Source: Mediannikoviicoccus vaginalis
GTDB taxonomy: Bacteria; Bacillota; Clostridia; Tissierellales; Peptoniphilaceae
Assembly (NCBI RefSeq): GCF_928097925.1
Contig: NZ_CAKMRI010000001.1
Coordinates: 1,860,001 to 1,924,000, forward strand
Direction of reading: 5' to 3'
Length of the DNA stretch: 64,000 bases
Below, piece by piece: positions 47,756-56,176 of the stretch. The translations under genes were made by a program, and so were the position numbers. Positions within the stretch are counted from its first letter, which is position 1. Every line of letters begins with the position of its first letter. Below the pieces are notes generated by a model that made no database searches, was not told the DNA's origin, and saw nothing but the letters and a program-made list of their open reading frames with translations.

Positions 47756-48583
47756 ATGGATGATATTTTAATTGAGGTGAAGGACCTGAGCTTTAAGTAC
47801 GAGGATGAAGCGAAAAAACTTACCCTTAAAGATGTAAACTTGAATGTAAAAAGGGGAGAGTTTGTTGCAATTCTCGGACATAATGGCTCAGGTAAATCCA
47901 CCTTGGCAAAACTTATAAATGGACAGATGGCGCCAACGGAAGGCGAAATAAGAGTAAAGGGACTTAAGACCACAGATGAAGATCATCTTCTTGAAATAAG
48001 AAAGACATGTGGCATGGTGTTTCAAAACCCTGACAACCAAATAGTTGCAACAATAGTTGAAGAGGACGTTGCCTTTGGTCCAGAGAACTTAGGAGTTCCT
48101 ATGCCAGAGCTTAGACATAGAGTTGACGAAGCCCTTGAAATAGTGGAGATGAGTGACTATAAGAGACATTCACCTGCACTACTTTCGGGAGGACAAAAGC
48201 AGAGGATAGCCATTGCAGGAATTCTTGCCATGGACCCAGATTGCTTACTGATGGACGAGCCGACGGCCATGCTTGATCCACTGGGACGAAAAGAGATCGT
48301 AGACACAATGCTCAAGCTAAATGAAAGAGGAAGGACCATTGTCCTAATAACTCACTTTATGGACGAGGCCATACTTGCGGACAGGGTTATTGTGTTTAAC
48401 GAAGGTGAAATTGTCATGCAGGGTAAGCCTAGGGAAGTCTTTTCAGAATTTGAAACCATAAAGTCAAATGGTCTTGACGTGCCACAGGTAACAGAACTTG
48501 CATATAGACTTAATCAAGATGGTTTTGATATACCAAAGGATATACTTTCTGTAGAAGAGATGGTGGAGGCGTTATGGAAATAG
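47756..48583 (+). CDS. ecfA1: ECF transporter ATPase EcfA1
   Basis: A 275-residue ABC ATPase of the energy-coupling module. Walker [14 protein letters not shown]-loop [13 protein letters not shown], signature [14 protein letters not shown], Walker [13 protein letters not shown], then ITHFMDEA with the switch histidine. With EcfA2 and EcfT it powers several vitamin- or metal-binding S components. Overlaps ecfA2 by 10 bp. Confidence 0.95.
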   Translation: MDDILIEVKDLSFKYEDEAKKLTLKDVNLNVKRGEFVAILGHNGSGKSTLAKLINGQMAPTEGEIRVKGLKTTDEDHLLEIRKTCGMVFQNPDNQIVATIVEEDVAFGPENLGVPMPELRHRVDEALEIVEMSDYKRHSPALLSGGQKQRIAIAGILAMDPDCLLMDEPTAMLDPLGRKEIVDTMLKLNERGRTIVLITHFMDEAILADRVIVFNEGEIVMQGKPREVFSEFETIKSNGLDVPQVTELAYRLNQDGFDIPKDILSVEEMVEALWK

Positions 48584-49434
48584 AATTAAAAGATGTTTCA
48601 CATATTTACAACGAAGGTAACGCCTTTGAAAAGGTGGCGCTGAAAAATATAAATTTAAAATTTGGAGAAAATGAATTTATCGGTATTATCGGCCACACTG
48701 GCTCTGGTAAATCCACATTAGTTCAACATCTAAACGCCCTAAGTCTGCCAACTTCTGGAGACGTAATCGTGGATGGCATAAACACTAAGGAAGATGGACA
48801 GAACAAGAGGAACATAAGAAAAAATGTGGGCCTTGTTTTTCAATATCCAGAGTACCAACTGTTCGAAGAGACGATTTACAAAGACATTGCCTTTGGACCG
48901 GGAAACCTTGGATGCAGTGAAGAAGAGATTGACGAAAGAGTCAAATGGGCATGTGAAATGGTTGACCTGGACTTTGAAAGGGTTAAAGAAGTTTCTCCCT
49001 TTGATGTGTCAGGTGGACAAAAGAGAAGGGCCGCCATTGCAGGAGTTCTTGCAATGAAACCGAAGTTCTTGGTGCTAGACGAACCAACAGCAGGACTTGA
49101 TCCAAAGGGTAGAGATGAAATTTTAAGAAATATAAATAATCTCTACAAGGAAGAAAATATGACCATCATACTTGTATCCCATAGCATGGAAGAGATTGCA
49201 AGACTTGTAAATAGAATTGTGGTGCTTGAACATGGCGAAATTTTAATGGATGGAAAGCCAAAGGAAATCTTTTCAAGACATAAAGAGCTAAGGGAGATAG
49301 GACTTGATGTTCCTCAAATCACAGAGCTTATGATTAAGCTTAAGGAAAAGGGAATGGATATACCTACGGATGTGCTTACGGTTGAAGAGGCGGAGTTGGT
49401 TTTGAAAGAGTATCTTAGGAGGTCCAAATGTTAA
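48574..49434 (+). CDS. ecfA2: ECF transporter ATPase EcfA2
   Basis: A 286-residue partner ATPase. Walker [17 protein letters not shown]-loop [14 protein letters not shown] (typical EcfA2 wording), signature [14 protein letters not shown], Walker [13 protein letters not shown]. Gene order ecfA1-ecfA2-ecfT-truA is the standard Bacillota arrangement, though here no rplQ precedes it. Overlaps ecfT by 7 bp. Confidence 0.95.
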   Translation: MEIELKDVSHIYNEGNAFEKVALKNINLKFGENEFIGIIGHTGSGKSTLVQHLNALSLPTSGDVIVDGINTKEDGQNKRNIRKNVGLVFQYPEYQLFEETIYKDIAFGPGNLGCSEEEIDERVKWACEMVDLDFERVKEVSPFDVSGGQKRRAAIAGVLAMKPKFLVLDEPTAGLDPKGRDEILRNINNLYKEENMTIILVSHSMEEIARLVNRIVVLEHGEILMDGKPKEIFSRHKELREIGLDVPQITELMIKLKEKGMDIPTDVLTVEEAELVLKEYLRRSKC

Positions 49435-50228
49435 AAGATATTACATTAGGTCAGTATTATCCGGGAAATTCTTTCGTTCACAGACTTGATCCAAGGGTTA
49501 AGATATATGGGCTGACAATTTTTTTGATTTCAATATTTATAGTTAAGGACTTATACATGTATATTCCACTGGCCCTTGTACTTATACTTGTGATTAGAAA
49601 TTCAAAAATTCCCGCAAGGTTACTTTTAAATGGAATAAAGTCCCTTAGGTTTATAATACTTTTGACCTTTTTCATAAATATAATTGCAACACCGGGAGAA
49701 GTGGTGTTTAAGTTTTGGATATTTAATATAACAAGACAGGGCATAGAGTTTGCAAGCTTTATGGCGCTAAGATTAATTTTTTTAGTTACATCAAGTTCTC
49801 TACTAACCCTAACCACATCGCCAATTGCACTTACAGATGGACTTGAATCCATAATGAAGCCCCTTTCAAAAATCGGTTTTCCAAGCCATCAACTGGCAAT
49901 GATGATGACAATTGCCCTTAGATTTATTCCAACACTATTTGACGAAGCAACAAAGATAATGAAGTCACAAGCAGCAAGGGGTGCAGACTTTGAATCGGGA
50001 AATATAATCAAAAGGGCAAAAAATTTAGTTCCACTGCTAGTTCCTCTATTTATAAATTCATTTAAGAGGGCTGATGAACTTGCGACTGCCATGGAGGCGA
50101 GATGCTATCATGGTGGAGAGGGAAGGACTAGACTTAATGCGCTTAAGTACGACAAAAAAGATTATATAACAATGGTATGTATAACAATTTTCTTAGGATT
50201 ATACATCCTTCAAAGGATTTTCATATGA
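49428..50228 (+). CDS. ecfT: ECF transporter transmembrane coupling protein EcfT
   Basis: A 266-residue membrane protein with about five to six hydrophobic helices. N-terminal LGQYYPGNSFVHRLDPRVKI is characteristic. The two coupling-helix motifs appear as SQAARGADFE and AMEARCYHGGEGRT, which contact the ATPases. It bridges ATPases and exchangeable S components. The stop overlaps the truA start (ATGA). Confidence 0.95.
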   Translation: MLKDITLGQYYPGNSFVHRLDPRVKIYGLTIFLISIFIVKDLYMYIPLALVLILVIRNSKIPARLLLNGIKSLRFIILLTFFINIIATPGEVVFKFWIFNITRQGIEFASFMALRLIFLVTSSSLLTLTTSPIALTDGLESIMKPLSKIGFPSHQLAMMMTIALRFIPTLFDEATKIMKSQAARGADFESGNIIKRAKNLVPLLVPLFINSFKRADELATAMEARCYHGGEGRTRLNALKYDKKDYITMVCITIFLGLYILQRIFI

Positions 50229-50965
50229 AGAATATGAAGATAACCGTAGCCTATGATGGTACTAACTATTATGGTTGGCAAAAACAGGATGGATATAGAA
50301 CCGTTGAAGGAAGCATACTAAGGGCCATAGACAAGGTTATGCATAGGGATGTTAGACTTGCCACAGCGGGGCGCACCGACAAGGGGGTTCATGCCTATGG
50401 GCAGGTCTTTAACTTTCAAGTTGCTGACAACTACACTGAGGATAATGTTAGACGAGGACTAAATTCATTTTTAACAGGGGACGAGATACTTATAACAAAG
50501 GTTGAAGAAGTAGATGACTATTTTCATTCTAGGTTTTCTGCTAAAGGTAAGCACTACAGATATATTTTAAATACAGACAGGCTAATGCATCCAATGTATC
50601 GAAACTACAAGGGAAATACTATTCACAGTCTCGACTTAGAGAAGATGAGGGAGGGGGCAAAACTTTTAGTGGGTCACCACGACTTTCAGTCCTTTACCAA
50701 TTCAAAACCTGACGAACCTATAAACACCATGAGGACCATAGACAGCCTTGAGATAGTTCAAGATGGAGATGACTTTATCTTCGACATAAAGGCGGAGTCC
50801 TTTTTAAGAAATATGGTTAGAATAATCGTTGGCACACTACACGAAGTTGGAAGGGGAAAGAGAGACTTAGTTTGGCTTGAAAATGCAATAAAAAAAGCCG
50901 ACAGAACGTCGGCGGGACCTACCATATCAGCGGCAGGACTATATTTAATAGAAGTATATTATTAA
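50225..50965 (+). CDS. truA: tRNA pseudouridine(38-40) synthase TruA
   Basis: A 246-residue enzyme. The start at 50225 shares ATGA with the end of ecfT; an inner ATG at 50234 gives MKITVAYDGT, so either is possible. The catalytic Asp is in GRTDKGVHAYGQ; ITVAYDGTNYYGWQKQ and the late ENAIKKADRTSAGPTISAAG match the family. Modifies U38-40 in the anticodon stem. Last gene of the ecf operon. Confidence 0.96.
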   Translation: MKNMKITVAYDGTNYYGWQKQDGYRTVEGSILRAIDKVMHRDVRLATAGRTDKGVHAYGQVFNFQVADNYTEDNVRRGLNSFLTGDEILITKVEEVDDYFHSRFSAKGKHYRYILNTDRLMHPMYRNYKGNTIHSLDLEKMREGAKLLVGHHDFQSFTNSKPDEPINTMRTIDSLEIVQDGDDFIFDIKAESFLRNMVRIIVGTLHEVGRGKRDLVWLENAIKKADRTSAGPTISAAGLYLIEVYY

Positions 50966-50985
50966 GGGGGAAACCCCTTTTTTTA
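50964..50985. terminator. Terminator between truA and the HAD gene
   Basis: AAGGGG/CCCCTT stem, loop GAAA, T run. It serves the + strand and could also serve the convergent minus strand gene. Confidence 0.8.
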
Positions 50986-51624
50986 TTTGAAAATATCAAG
51001 AATTTCCATAGGGCTATCAACTACATAATCGGCGCCTGCATCTTCAAGCTCTTTTCTATCACCAAAGCCATAACTTACACCAATGGTCTTAAGGCCCCAG
51101 TGCTTGCCACCGTTAATGTCGTAGTTTCTATCACCAACCATATAGGCTTTAGAAATTTCACAATCATAATTATCTAAACAATATCTTATGACGTCGGTCT
51201 TGTGACTAATCTTGCCATCAAGACTTGCTCCAGCAACATGGTCGAAGTATTTATAAACATCGAAGTGTTTTAAAATCTCTATTGCAAAGACTTCCGGTTT
51301 TGAAGTTGCAACAAGAAGGTGGTTTCCGTCATCTTTAAGATTTTTCAAAACATATTCTATTCCATCGTATAATCTATTTTCAAACTTGCCCTTGTCGCTA
51401 TAGTAAACTCTATAAGTGGTAACTGCCTTTTTAGCTTCTTCATCATCTAGTGAAAAAACTCTTTTATAAGAGTCGCTAAGAGGGGGACCAATAAAAGTGT
51501 TAAGCACTTCGTCACTTTCGTCCTTAAGGCCAAGTTCCTTAATTGTATACCTAATTGCGTTTTTAATTCCTTCTCCAGAGTCGGTTATAGTTCCATCTAA
51601 ATCAAAAAGTATGAAATTACTCAT
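50983..51624 (-). CDS. HAD superfamily hydrolase (phosphoglycolate phosphatase-like)
   Basis: A 213-residue HAD phosphatase: nucleophile motif FILFDLDGTITDSGEG, cap domain about residues 15-80, motif II LLVATSKPEVFA, motif III lysine in GKISHKTD, and motif IV AYMVGDRNYDINGGKHWG. Closest in style to Gph/PpaX. Substrate not determinable. It lies 7 bp downstream of the ATPase gene in the same direction, so it is the last gene of the amino-acid transporter operon. Confidence 0.87.
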   Translation of the reverse strand: MSNFILFDLDGTITDSGEGIKNAIRYTIKELGLKDESDEVLNTFIGPPLSDSYKRVFSLDDEEAKKAVTTYRVYYSDKGKFENRLYDGIEYVLKNLKDDGNHLLVATSKPEVFAIEILKHFDVYKYFDHVAGASLDGKISHKTDVIRYCLDNYDCEISKAYMVGDRNYDINGGKHWGLKTIGVSYGFGDRKELEDAGADYVVDSPMEILDIFK

Positions 51625-51631
51625 ATTCCTC

Positions 51632-52366
51632 CTATTTTATAAATCTTTGTAAGAACTCTTTTGTTCTTTCTTCCTTTGGATTTTCAAAAAGTTCATGTGG
51701 GCTATTTTCTTCTACAATTACACCCTTGTCCATAAAGCAGACTCTATTTGAAACATCCCTGGCAAAATCCATTTCGTGGGTAACCACAATCATGGTCATT
51801 CCAGATTTAGCCAAGTCTGTCATAACTTCTAAAACTTCACCTACAAGTTGTGGATCCAGCGCAGAGGTTGGTTCGTCAAACAAAAGCACTTCAGGATTCA
51901 TACATAGAGCCCTTGCTATGGCAACTCTCTGTTTTTGTCCACCGGAAAGCTGTGAAGGCTTTGCGTCCTTTCTATCTAACATTCCAACGGATTCAAGATA
52001 TTTTAGTGCAGTTTTTGAAGCATCATCTCTATTAATTCCATGAACCTTTACCTGTGCGATGATACAGTTTTCAAGTACCGTCATATTTTCAAATAGGTTA
52101 AAACTTTGAAATACCATTCCAACCCTGCTTCTATATTGACATAGGTCATATCCCTTTGTAAGAATGGACTTGTCATGGTATAGTATGTCGCCACCGGTAG
52201 GCTCTTCAAGAAGATTTATACATCTTAGCATGGTGGACTTACCAGAACCAGATGGACCGATTATGGAAGCCACTTCGCCCTTTTCTATTTTTAAATTAAC
52301 ATCCTTTAAAACTTCGATTTGACCAAAGTTCTTTTTTAAATGCTTTAATTCTAAAATTGTACTCAT
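51632..52366 (-). CDS. Polar amino acid ABC transporter ATPase (GlnQ-like)
   Basis: A 244-residue ATPase: Walker [17 protein letters not shown]-loop [16 protein letters not shown] (wording typical of amino-acid importers), signature [15 protein letters not shown], Walker [14 protein letters not shown], switch [13 protein letters not shown]. Works with the fused binding protein-permease encoded directly upstream, sharing one base (TAATG). Substrate most likely a polar amino acid such as glutamine, arginine or cystine. Confidence 0.93.
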   Translation of the reverse strand: MSTILELKHLKKNFGQIEVLKDVNLKIEKGEVASIIGPSGSGKSTMLRCINLLEEPTGGDILYHDKSILTKGYDLCQYRSRVGMVFQSFNLFENMTVLENCIIAQVKVHGINRDDASKTALKYLESVGMLDRKDAKPSQLSGGQKQRVAIARALCMNPEVLLFDEPTSALDPQLVGEVLEVMTDLAKSGMTMIVVTHEMDFARDVSNRVCFMDKGVIVEENSPHELFENPKEERTKEFLQRFIK

Positions 52367-53952
52367 TAATTTTCACCTCCAGTAACTGATGAAAGGTTAA
52401 AGGTTGATTGCTTAAACAATTTATATTCAATTAATCTTATCAGTCTTGTCATTGCAAAAGTAATTACAAAGTAAATTATAAGTACTATTACATAGGTTTG
52501 GAAGTATTTGTTAGTAGTTCCTGATACAGATCTTGCCATAAAGAATAGTTCAGTTACAGAGATTACTGAAAGAACTGCAGTATCCTTTATATTTACAACA
52601 AGCTCGTTACCTATGGAAGGTATTATGTTTTTAATAGCTTGAGGTAGTATTACATATCTCATTGATTGACCATGGGTCATACCAAGGGCCTTACAGCCTT
52701 CACTTTGTCCCTCGTCAATGGAGTTTATTCCACCACGCACAACTTCAGAAAGATATGCACCGGTGTTTATGGAAACAACCACAAATGCAGTTAGTGTTGC
52801 ATCGGTATGAATGTTAAACAAATATGGTAGTCCATAGAAGAATAAAATGGCTTGAACCATCATCGGTGTGGATCTAAAAATTTCAATGTAACAAGATAAA
52901 ATAAAATCAACTATCTTCTTTAGTACATACTTAACCTTGTTGTCCTTAGAAACTTTTAAACTCTTTATTGTGGCAACTAGTAGTCCTATTAGAAATCCGA
53001 TTGTAGTTGCTACTGCTGCAAGGGCAAGTGTAACACCAATACCTTTGAAAAATAGTGGCTTGTAGTTATTCCAAATATAAGTTACATCTTCCCAGAAAGA
53101 AGTATCTCTTTCGCTATTTTCAGAAGTTTGCAACTTAACTTTCTCAGCCATTATCTCCTGTCTATCATCTTCAGAGATGCTGTCAAGAACTTCATTTACA
53201 TCGTCAGTAAGAGTTGTGTTTTTTCTAAGACCAACAGCGATTGAAGTGTCTTCAGGATCTACTTCAAAACCTTCACCTTCGTCAAAGTCTATAAAAGTAA
53301 GATCTTTGTTTGCAGTTACTGCAGAAAGTGCTCCCGGCCTTTCAGAAACATATCCGTCAATCTTTGATGTCTTTGTATTTAAAATCAAAGTGGAGAAGGT
53401 ATCCATAGGCTCTTGCTTATTAACCCCTTCAATTTGATCGATTACATCATAGTGAAATGTGTTTAACTGTCCTGATATTTTGGCTCCCTTTAAATCTTTT
53501 AAAGATTTTGCAGATTCCAACTCAGAACCCTTCTTTATTACAATTACTAAATCTGAAGTGTAATAGTTTGAAGAAAAGTCTATTTCCTTTTTTCTTTCTT
53601 CAGTTGGTGACATACCTGCAATTATTGCATCAATCTTTCCAGATTGCAGTGCAGGAATAAGACCGTCCCACTCAATCTTTACAATTTCCAGTTTCAAACC
53701 AAGACCGTCGGCAATTCGCTTTGCCATTTCCACGTCATATCCGTTTGCAAATTCACCTGGGCTATTTACAACTTCATAAGCCCCATTTTCTTCCGTTACT
53801 TGGGTCCAATTGAAAGGTGCATAATTAACTTCCATTCCAACTCTAAATACGCCGTCGGTTTCCACCTCAATGGCATTGGAAAAAGTGAATAAAAAATTAA
53901 TAAAAATAAGTACACCTAAGAGAACCGTAAAATTCTTTCTTAACTTTTTCAT
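52366..53952 (-). CDS. Amino-acid ABC transporter: fused substrate-binding protein and permease
   Basis: A 528-residue fusion. Signal/anchor near residues 10-28, then a type II binding domain (about 35-275: [56 protein letters not shown]), then a HisM-type permease domain (about 300-515) with the ATPase-contact loop [20 protein letters not shown]. Tethered binding domains are known in lactic acid bacteria and clostridia (GlnP-type). Only one binding domain is present. The promoter side shows a good GAGGGGAG ribosome site. Confidence 0.93.
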   Translation of the reverse strand: MKKLRKNFTVLLGVLIFINFLFTFSNAIEVETDGVFRVGMEVNYAPFNWTQVTEENGAYEVVNSPGEFANGYDVEMAKRIADGLGLKLEIVKIEWDGLIPALQSGKIDAIIAGMSPTEERKKEIDFSSNYYTSDLVIVIKKGSELESAKSLKDLKGAKISGQLNTFHYDVIDQIEGVNKQEPMDTFSTLILNTKTSKIDGYVSERPGALSAVTANKDLTFIDFDEGEGFEVDPEDTSIAVGLRKNTTLTDDVNEVLDSISEDDRQEIMAEKVKLQTSENSERDTSFWEDVTYIWNNYKPLFFKGIGVTLALAAVATTIGFLIGLLVATIKSLKVSKDNKVKYVLKKIVDFILSCYIEIFRSTPMMVQAILFFYGLPYLFNIHTDATLTAFVVVSINTGAYLSEVVRGGINSIDEGQSEGCKALGMTHGQSMRYVILPQAIKNIIPSIGNELVVNIKDTAVLSVISVTELFFMARSVSGTTNKYFQTYVIVLIIYFVITFAMTRLIRLIEYKLFKQSTFNLSSVTGGEN

Positions 53953-54126
53953 TTTTCTCCCCTCAAATTAATTGAAATTGAAATCATTATATCATAAAAC
54001 TTGTGAGATATTAAACTAAATTGAAAAAATTAACGAAAAAATAACAAATAGTTTCAACATGGCACTTTACAAACTACCAAAATAAGTTATACTATTCTTA
54101 AGAATATTAAATAAAAGGAGGAAGTT

Positions 54127-54675
54127 ATGGATAAAACGAATAGTACGAGAAAAATGGTCATGTCCGCATTTTTTGTGGTGCTAAACATTGTTATGGGATT
54201 TGTAGTAGGAGCATTAAAAATTCCGCTACTATTTATGGACACCATAGGTACTGTTTTTGGCGCCGTATGGTTTGGACCGGTTTGGGGAATGGTCATAGGA
54301 GGTCTATCAAATGTACTGTTGGCAGTGACTAAAAACCCAAAGGACTTGCCATTTGCGTTGGTTAACATAGCAATAGGTCTAGTGGTTGGTCTTATTGCAA
54401 GAAAACACGAATTTGATTTAAAGACTGCTATTATAACAGGACTTCTCTTAGCTGTAGTTGCACCTCTAATAGGAACACCAATTGCAGTTTATGTTTACGG
54501 TGGAATAACAGGAGACTTTAATGATGTATTCTTTACAGCTTTAAAACAAGGCGGAAGTACAATTTTTTCAGCAGCCTTCCTCCCAAGAATTGCATCCAAT
54601 ATCGTGGATAAGGTATTAACATGTGTAATAGTTACTCTAACATTACCTAAGATAAGAAAGGGAATAAAATCTTAA
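54127..54675 (+). CDS. ECF transporter S component (CD3073-like)
   Basis: A 182-residue membrane protein with about six helices: KMVMSAFFVVLNIVMGFVVG, then PLLFMDTIGTVFGAVWFGPV, WGMVIGGLSNVL, and a basic C-terminus. It follows the ECF S-component fold pattern and the CD3073 family wording. The gene next to it is CD3072-like, a pairing known in clostridia. It should use the EcfA1A2T module encoded 4 kb upstream. Substrate unproven. Ribosome site AAGGAGGAAG. Confidence 0.8.
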   Translation: MDKTNSTRKMVMSAFFVVLNIVMGFVVGALKIPLLFMDTIGTVFGAVWFGPVWGMVIGGLSNVLLAVTKNPKDLPFALVNIAIGLVVGLIARKHEFDLKTAIITGLLLAVVAPLIGTPIAVYVYGGITGDFNDVFFTALKQGGSTIFSAAFLPRIASNIVDKVLTCVIVTLTLPKIRKGIKS

Positions 54676-55172
54676 TGGACAAAAGAGAAAAACGTATTGT
54701 GTTTTTATGTCATTGTATTTTAAATCAAAACACAGTGGTGGAGCCACTGGCCAGGGCCAAGGGTGGCTACAACCAAATAATTTATGAAATCATAAAAAGA
54801 GATATTGGTATTCATCAGATGATTTGTCCAGAGTTTGAATTCTTAGGACCATCTAGAAAACCGATGAACTACGATGAATACGATGCCCTTGAAGGCTTTA
54901 GACAGAAGTGTCAAAAAGAGGCACTCAAGGTTTATGAAAATATTAAAAAGTATTTGGAAAATGACTACAAAATTATTGGCATCATTGGTATAAATGAAAG
55001 TCCAACCTGTTCTATTTCAGGACAGAGGGGCGTCTACATGGAAGAGCTTTTTAAAATTCTTGAAGACAGGGACATTAAACTTCCTTCCATAGAGGTTTCA
55101 ACAAAGTATATGGAAGATGAACAGAATGATTTAAAAATATTAATAGATTTTCTTAATGGACAGGAGCCTTAA
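54675..55172 (+). CDS. CD3072-like TudS-related putative desulfidase (DUF523-type)
   Basis: A 165-residue protein with four cysteines in three groups: FLCHCILNQNTVV, HQMICPEFEF and NESPTCSISG. TudS/DUF523 relatives hold a [4Fe-4S] cluster with cysteines in this order and remove sulfur from thio-compounds such as thiouracil. The start overlaps the S-component stop by one base, so the pair probably imports and desulfurizes a thiolated compound. That link is inference. Confidence 0.78.
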   Translation: MDKREKRIVFLCHCILNQNTVVEPLARAKGGYNQIIYEIIKRDIGIHQMICPEFEFLGPSRKPMNYDEYDALEGFRQKCQKEALKVYENIKKYLENDYKIIGIIGINESPTCSISGQRGVYMEELFKILEDRDIKLPSIEVSTKYMEDEQNDLKILIDFLNGQEP

Positions 55173-55187
55173 AAGGTTCCTGTTTTT
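55161..55187 (+). terminator. Terminator
   Basis: CAGGAGCCTT pairs with AAGGTTCCTG with one mismatch; T run follows. The stem overlaps the desulfidase stop. Confidence 0.75.
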
Positions 55188-55279
55188 CTTTGAAATATCA
55201 ATAATCATAACGCTTTTTTATTTGATTAAATTGTGCTTATCATTTAAAATAAAGATAGCTATATGAAAAAGGTGTGATT

Positions 55280-56131
55280 ATGAATAAAGAAAATTTAATG
55301 AGCTACATGATGCGTGTAGTTCTTGGAGATAAAAACTTAACAGCACTTTTAGAAACCGGTAGAAGAATGAATCTCTCACTAAGACAAGATGACATGCCGG
55401 ATTTTAAAATAATAATTGGAGTAAAGGATCTTAATGAGATTGCTCTGTTGGAAGCTTTTCAAGAGCTTATTGAAGATGGTGTTATATTTCATAAAAAAAA
55501 GGGCTTAAACATGATGAACAACCACTTTGGAAATGTATTAAGATATATTGTAATACTTCCTGACATAACAAAAGTGGACTTTACATTTATGAAAAACACA
55601 GACTTGCAGTCCTATATCAACATCGACAGTTTGTGTAAGGTTCATATTGATAAAGAGAGTTCTCTTGTTGCAAATGCAAAGATTACCGATGCAAAGTATA
55701 GACAGCTAAAGCCAACACAAAAAGAATTTTTACAATGTTGTAATGAGTTTTTTATAAAGGCTGTGTCCATAACAAAGGCAATTAATAGATCCGATTTATT
55801 CTATTCTTCAATATTATTCGACAAATTAAGACATGAATTAAATTTAATGACCTGTTACTATATCGGTTCTAAATATGATTTTGCAGTAAACATTGGGCCA
55901 AGCTTTAAGTCATTTAAGACCTATCTAGAAAAGGAACACTATGAAAAGTTTATGGAAGTATATCCATCTCCAAAGGCTGAGGAACTATGGACGGCACTTT
56001 TTAATGCATGCATGCTATTTAGAAAGGCAGGCCTAGAGGTTGGAGAAGTTTTAGGTTATGATTACCCTAAACGAACCGATAGGGATATCGTAAAATTTAT
56101 AAGGGAAAGTTGGAACAGTTCAATAAGATAA
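55280..56131 (+). CDS. ANT(6)-like nucleotidyltransferase, probably catalytically dead
   Basis: A 283-residue protein aligned along its length with streptomycin 6-adenylyltransferases (AadK/AadE): KPTQKEFLQCCNEFF, YSSILFDKLRHELNLMTCYY, and KAEELWTALFNACMLFRKAG match the C-terminal domain. In active enzymes the N-terminal motif is GS...DxD (DYDIT). Here the corresponding stretch is ETGRRMNLSLRQDDMPDFKI: the GS is TG and the second catalytic Asp is Lys (PDFKI). The third Asp (VDFTFM) is kept. It is an intact ORF with altered catalytic residues, so resistance should not be assumed. ATG 55280 has AAAAGGTG upstream. Confidence 0.75.
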   Translation: MNKENLMSYMMRVVLGDKNLTALLETGRRMNLSLRQDDMPDFKIIIGVKDLNEIALLEAFQELIEDGVIFHKKKGLNMMNNHFGNVLRYIVILPDITKVDFTFMKNTDLQSYINIDSLCKVHIDKESSLVANAKITDAKYRQLKPTQKEFLQCCNEFFIKAVSITKAINRSDLFYSSILFDKLRHELNLMTCYYIGSKYDFAVNIGPSFKSFKTYLEKEHYEKFMEVYPSPKAEELWTALFNACMLFRKAGLEVGEVLGYDYPKRTDRDIVKFIRESWNSSIR

Positions 56132-56138
56132 ATAGGGA

Positions 56139-56167
56139 GCCTTCAATTTAAAAGTTGAAGGTTTTTT
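56139..56167 (+). terminator. Terminator
   Basis: CCTTCAA/TTGAAGG stem with 8-nt loop and six T residues. Confidence 0.8.
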
Positions 56168-56176
56168 GGTGGAAAC

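Noticed and set aside
53953-54126. Riboswitch ahead of the ECF S component
   Set aside because: Short, AT-rich, no conserved riboswitch core or terminator visible.
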